This document shows, piece by piece, positions 59,129 through 64,000 of a stretch of DNA of 64,000 bases. This DNA is from Dromiciops gliroides (lineage: Eukaryota; Chordata; Mammalia; Microbiotheria; Microbiotheriidae). Below the pieces are notes generated by a model. The model searched no databases and was not told the origin of the DNA. It was given only the letters and a program-made list of their open reading frames with translations. Location: the NCBI RefSeq assembly GCF_019393635.1, contig NC_057867.1, forward strand, positions 65,165,492 to 65,229,491. The letters run 5' to 3'. How positions within the stretch are numbered: the stretch's first letter is position 1; the number at the start of each line of letters is the position of its first letter. A program made the position numbers and the translations under genes.

Positions 59129-59468
59129 TGTCTGTGATGGAATACTATTAAGCTATCTTACATTATGAAGGAGCTGATTTCAAGGAAATCTGAGAAAACT
59201 TATATGAACTGATGCAAAGTGAAGTGAGCAGAAGGAGAACAATCCACAGAGTAACAGCAATATCATCAAGATAATCAATGGGAAAGACTTAATAACTCTG
59301 ATAAACAAAAGCCCCATTACAAGCTCAAAGGACCCATGATGAAATAAGCTCTCCACCTCCAGATAGAGAAATGATAGATTTGAAGTACAGACTGAAGCAT
59401 ATGTTTTTGGACATGGGTAATTCAGGGACTTGTTTTGCATGACTATATGTATTTGTTTAGGCCCTGGG
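59129..59468 (+). mobile_element. L1 3' fragment before A3
   Basis: Nearly identical to 24148-24475, including the break at taggccctggggtcatggtc. Confidence 0.85.
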
Positions 59469-59524
59469 GTCATGGTCCTCTTTGAGAAAGGACAAATATA
59501 CACGCCCAAGTGACCCTGGCCTCT

Positions 59525-59880
59525 TTCTTGTGGCTCAAATAAAATACTATCTCTTTGCCTTTTTACTGGCTGTTCTCCATGCCTGATTTGTTCTCCCTCT
59601 TCATCTCTACCTTTTGAGTTCCTGGCTTCCTTTAGGTCCCAGCTAAATCCTCACCTTCTGCTAGAAGCCATTTCCCACTCCCTGTAATGCTAGTGCCTTC
59701 TTTCTAAGATTATGACCAGTTTATTCTTTAGAAATCTTCTGCACACAGAGTTGTTTACCTGAGCTCCCTGAGAGCAGGGACTGGTGTATTCTTACCCTCT
59801 TTGCCTTTGTTGTATTCCCAGTGCTTAGCACAATGCCCACCACATAGTAGGGGCTTAAAAATGCTTGTTGACTGACCTCT
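59525..59880 (+). mobile_element. L2-type LINE 3' end in A3
   Basis: Paralogue of 1725-2066; bases shared with A2. Confidence 0.75.
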
Positions 59881-60267
59881 TCTCAGCAATTTTTGTCAAA
59901 TAGTGAGTCCTTCTCCTAGTGACAGGGAGCTTGGAGTTTATTAAACACTAAGTTACTGCCTTTCTTTACTTCTTTATGTTGAGTACCTACTCTGTTCCAC
60001 TGATCAACCTCTCCATTTTTGAACCAGTGTCATTATTTTGAGGATTACTGTTTGTAGTAAAGTTTAAGATCTGCTACGGATAGACTTCCTTTCCATTTTT
60101 TCCATTATTATCCTTGAGATTCTTGGCCTCTTTTTCTTGTTTTATTATTATTTTGGGGGGAGTTTGGTACACCGCTGAATAATTTAGGTAATACTGTCAT
60201 TTTTATGTTTTTGGCTACATTTTTCCATGAGCAATTCATGTTTCTCCAATGAAGTCTATCTTTATTG

Positions 60268-60412
60268 CTTTTTTTTTGAAGGGCAATGAGGGTTAAGTGA
60301 CTTGCCCAGGGTCACACAGCTAGTAAGTGTCAAGTGTCTGAGACCGGATTTGAACTCAGGTCCTCCTGAATCCAGGGCCAGTACTTTATCCTCTGTGCCA
60401 CCTAGCTGCCCC
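60268..60412 (-). mobile_element. WSINE1-type SINE, A3 only
   Basis: Full-length antisense; followed by a 35-base spacer (cagtctctgccatcaaagag) not found in A1 or A2. Confidence 0.9.
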
Positions 60413-60447
60413 TAAAACAGTCTCTGCCATCAAAGAGCTTACATTTT

Positions 60448-60583
60448 ATTTTCTTGTGGCAATGAGGGTTAAGTGACTTGCCCAGAGTCACACAGCTAGT
60501 GTCAAGTGTCTGAGGCTGGATTTGAACTCAGGTCCTCCTGAATCCATGGGCAGTGCTTTGTCCACTGCACCACCTAGCTGCCC
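60448..60583 (-). mobile_element. WSINE1-type SINE, A3 only
   Basis: Second antisense copy in tandem; body slightly shortened at cacagctagtgtcaagtgtc. Confidence 0.9.
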
Positions 60584-61109
60584 ATTTCTAGAGTTTTTAA
60601 GAGAAATGAGAGTTGGATTTTATGAAAAGACTTTTTCAGCATCTATTGAAATAATCATGTGGTTTTTATTATTTCTATTTAGGTAACTATATTTATTCTT
60701 TCTTTTGTTGAACCAATCTATTTATACTATATAATTTTTCTAATAAGTTGTAGCCTACTTGCTGATATTTTATTTAAATTTTGCACTGATGTTCATTAGG
60801 GATATTGGTTTATAATTTTGAATTCCTCGCTTAGGTAGCTAGACCATATTTGAATCAGAGAGAGTGAAAAGGTGTCTTCTCCTCTTCTTATTGTTAGCTA
60901 TTTATGGAGTATTGGAATTATCTTTTCAATGTTTCATAGAATTCACTGTTAAATCTATATAGTCCTGGAGTTGTTTTCTTAGGGGATTCATATATGGCTT
61001 GTTCAATTTCCTCCTTAATAATAGGTTGCTTAATCTATTTCTATTTTGTTAATCTAAGTATTTTATATTTTTCTAAGTATTTCTCTATTTCCTCTAAATT
61101 ATAAATTCT

Positions 61110-61255
61110 TTTTTTTTAGCGGGGCAATGGGGATTAAGTGACTTGCCCAGGGTCACACACCTAGTAAGTGTCAACTGTCTGAGGCTGGATTTGAACTCAG
61201 GTCCTCCTGAATCCAGGGACATCGCTTTATCCATTGCACCACCTAGCTGCCCCAT
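61110..61255 (-). mobile_element. WSINE1-type SINE, A3 only
   Basis: Flanked by aattataaattct on both sides (61096 and 61256 areas). Confidence 0.95.
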
Positions 61256-61762
61256 GAATTATAAATTCTATGTGCATAATAGTTTGGCAAAAAGTTTCTC
61301 ATAATTTCCCTTATATCCTTATCCATGGTTAGAAGTTCTCCCTTTTCCCTTCTTATATAAACAATCTGGTTTTTCACTTTTGGAAGCAGGTTTGCTGTAT
61401 TTATTTCATTATGTTTATTTACCAATTCCGTAGTATTTTTGCTTTTAATTTCATTAAGCTCCTATATCATTTGCTTAACTTCTTTGTTACACAGTTGGGG
61501 ATTTCTGTCATCACTGTTACCTAGTGGAAGCTCAAGTACAATGCCCATTTTGGTTTCTTTCTGAAGTAGAAGCAACATTTGTTTTAAGCATAGTTTGTTG
61601 CTTGCAGGTTAATAGATTTCTTTGAAGCAAGTCCCTTGTAACCTCATACTTTACATTCCAAAAGTTCAAGTTCCCCCACACCCCCAAGTAATATTAATAA
61701 GAAGCCTAGGCCCTTCTTCTAATTAAACCCTTCCAAAATAAGGCTACTCTCTTCTAAGGTTG

Positions 61763-61807
61763 TACTCAGGGTAGTACCTGAAATGGACAAGCTGACTACC
61801 CTGAGTA
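61763..61807. repeat. 13-bp inverted repeat in A3
   Basis: Same arms and loop as 3772-3816. Confidence 0.9.
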
Positions 61808-63469
61808 AAAGATGCCTTTCAAAGTTACTAAATGTGTCAGCTTGACCCTAGCTATAAGAAACTGCCCACCAGAACAGTCCCAAGTTCAACCACATGCACC
61901 TGTCACCCAACAGACCGTTCTTTAGTGCCTGTTTATGCCAGGACAAGGGGATACACCGGAAATAATGAACAAAGGAAAGGCATTAGCATCAAGGGGGATC
62001 AACTGAGTATCTGAAACCTTTAAGATCAGATTGTGAACCACAAGTTTGTTTATCAGTAAGGAAATCTATAAAATTCAACATAAAAGCACACGCACAAATT
62101 CCCATAAACTAATACAAATGTTTCTTCTCTTTAGTAAAGTCATCTCCCCAGAATGGAATCTATACTTTTGGTCTCAGTGTACACTACTGATAAGTGGGTC
62201 CAGTCCTACACAGGGACCCTATCCATCAATTATCCATCACCAAACATTTAGGAAATGCCTCTTTTGGCTTGGGCACCCTGCTAGGCAACAGACACCTGAA
62301 AACAAAGTCTCTGGCCTCAAGGAGTATACAGTTATACCTTCCACATTGTGACTTTCCCCATCATGATGCTGATATATTGGGGGTCTGCCTAAGAAATGAA
62401 GCAGGAATTTTGGGGGACTTTTGCAGAAGCTGTAGGCAATACAGAAAATGCATAAATATATACGTGTAGTGTTGTATGACATCAACATATTTTATGTTTT
62501 AATACCATAATAATTCAGACTTCTTCTATGTTATAAAGGGAGAGCCAAAATGTTTCCACAGATTTTCCAGATCGTGGGGGGCCAGATTTCGGGGACACCG
62601 TGCCTCTATCCCCCACAATTGTGGACAGTTGGAGACAGAGAGATAACAATGAAAGAGAGTTATAATGAGTTACAGATATCTGTATTCTGATGTTAGACAA
62701 ATAGATATAGAAGGACAGACATATTTTGAAAGCTGGATACACAGAGATGAGAGAGAATGGGGAACTACATCTAGACAGGGAGGAAATTTGATATGTAAAC
62801 ATCTAAAGAGAGAGGAAGTGAGAGTTCCAAAGAGATAAATACAAAGAGTTAGATACACAAATACACACAGAGATGGAGATGGAGAGCAAGATGGGAGACA
62901 CAGGGAGAGAGAATTTCATAAAGAGACACACATAAAATGAGAGACTTAGAATCCCAAACACTTAGATGGAGACACTTGGAGAATGAATGAATGAGAGAAC
63001 TAAGGACCTAAACTTAGAAACTAAGAGACTTGTATATCTAAGGGTCTAGACTTAGATACCTAAGTCTATGACCCTTGACCTCCCAGACTACAGTTTAGGG
63101 ACACAGATGTTTATAGACCTAGGTTTAGAAAATGAAGACTCAGACACCAAGGAAACTAAATATGTTGGCTTAGTGACCTAGAAAACTAAAGACCTAGAGC
63201 CCTCAAAGTCTAGGTATCTAATCATAGATTTCCAGGGCTTTTAAGTCCAAAACCTAAAGGCTAATAAAGTCTTTGCTCAGTTCTCTAATAAAAGAGGTGT
63301 CTAGATTTTGATCTAAGAGACAGATCTTAGAGGGGACCTAGACTAATAACTACCATTTCTACTGTGCTTTAGAGTATATAAAACACTTTAAGGATGTTAC
63401 CTCAAATGATTTTCACAACTACTTTGGGAGGTAGATGATTTTATTATGTGCATCTATAGATAAGAAAAC

Positions 63470-63700
63470 TTGTTGTTTGGTGGTTTTTCAATAGTGTCTG
63501 ACTCTTCCTGACCCCATTTGGGATTTTCTTGGCAGGGATCCTGGAGTGGTTTGCCATTGCCTTCTCCAGCTCATTTTACAGATGAGGAAACTGAGGCAAA
63601 CAGGGTGAAGTGACTTGCCCAGGGCCACACAGCTAGCAAGTGTCTGAGGCTGGATTTGAATTCAGGTCTCCCGGCTCTATGCACTGTGCCACCTAGATGC
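63470..63700 (-). mobile_element. MAR1-type SINE in A3
   Basis: Paralogue of 10188-10411, matching the A2 version (tgtttggtggtttttcaata). Confidence 0.8.
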
Positions 63701-64000
63701 CTGAGAAAAGTGAGTGGCATAAAAATCTCAAGTCTAGGTCTCTCTAGATTTAGGTATTAGAGCCCTAGATTTTAGGCCTTAAGGAGATAAAGTCCTAGCT
63801 TTAGAGAACTGGAGACCTATAACCCCAACATTCTGTACTAAAGGCTGGAGAGATGTAGATACCTAAAGCCCTAGATACCTAGGCTTTGAGAACTCCTGAT
63901 GTAGACATAACATTTGGTCATGTCTATACTACATCTTAGTTCCCCATATTTGGATCGGGGGGGGCAATTTCTGAGGCTGAAGAGGTGCTCAGTCTCTCCT

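Larger units (their letters stand above)
59890..61260 (-). mobile_element. Antisense L1 ORF2 in A3
   Basis: Paralogue of 2070-3330. A segment equivalent to about 2455-2790 was replaced at 60268-60585 by two SINEs. Confidence 0.8.
59469..64000. repeat. Duplicated block A, copy 3 (A3), cut by window end
   Basis: A2-like at its start, A1-like at about 59951-60080 and 61515-61955, and A2-like again from about 62340 to the end. Lacks the L1 and SINEs of A2, but has three of its own. It is cut before the ORF found in A1 and A2. Confidence 0.85.

Noticed and set aside
1658-64000. CRISPR array, satellite array or X-inactivation-type repeat RNA
   Set aside because: The repeats are kilobase-scale blocks made of transposons, with no short regular spacing and no GC-rich tandem motif.

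Overview
The window is non-coding, repeat-packed DNA from a marsupial, most likely an Australian one. The evidence is dozens of copies of a short tRNA-type SINE whose head (GGGGCAGCTAGGTGG) and body match the WSINE1-type family as I remember it. MAR1-type CORE-SINEs with a BovB/RTE-like tail, MIR/CORE SINEs, L2 remnants and many L1 fragments of marsupial type are also present. I see no complete host gene, tRNA, rRNA or CRISPR. Species cannot be fixed by eye. Family names are from memory and are less certain than the repeats themselves.

The main structure is a nested segmental duplication. I call the two recurrent non-identical blocks A and B. A occurs three times: A1 1658-11258, A2 24476-32430, and A3 59469 to the window end. 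Its order is an L2 3' end, antisense L1 ORF2, an unclassified hairpin-bearing segment, a core segment, a CTAG-rich stretch with an antisense MAR1, and a segment with a small minus-strand ORF that could be an exon. B occurs five times: B1 13045-15605, B2 20325-22862, B3 40688-42012, B4 44147-47060 and B5 53950-59028. Its order is a core with a hAT-like element, a SINE, an antisense MIR, a microsatellite, MAR1, a second microsatellite, a MIR, an AT-rich segment and an L1 3' piece.

B blocks are joined by L1-derived modules (M): an ORF2 3' piece fused to a second L1 that begins in ORF1. Three B/M borders lie in a long antisense SINE whose left flank is the B flank and whose right flank is the M flank, as expected for unequal recombination between two SINE copies. 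The order is: A1, L1 antisense, L2, B1, M, B2, A2, L1 antisense, M, B3, M, B4, M, L2, B5, A3. The B-to-A junction is the same in both places where it occurs (24150-24476 and 59140-59469).

The A copies are mosaics. A3 looks like A2 over most of its length but switches to match A1 at about 59951-60080 and 61515-61955. A1 and A2 are almost identical only at about 10308-11098 / 31300-32081. This is the pattern left by gene conversion, or possibly by assembly error. The A1/A2 homogenised patch contains the only unassigned ORF kept in both copies (91 and 92 residues, minus strand, with good splice-site-like signals inside it). It is the best candidate here for something functional, but the evidence is weak.

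Later insertions include a 452-bp solo LTR inside the B4 hAT-like element, L1 tails at 26405-28530, 36991-38260, 51037-51246 and 56270-58160, and many WSINE1-type copies with visible target-site duplications.
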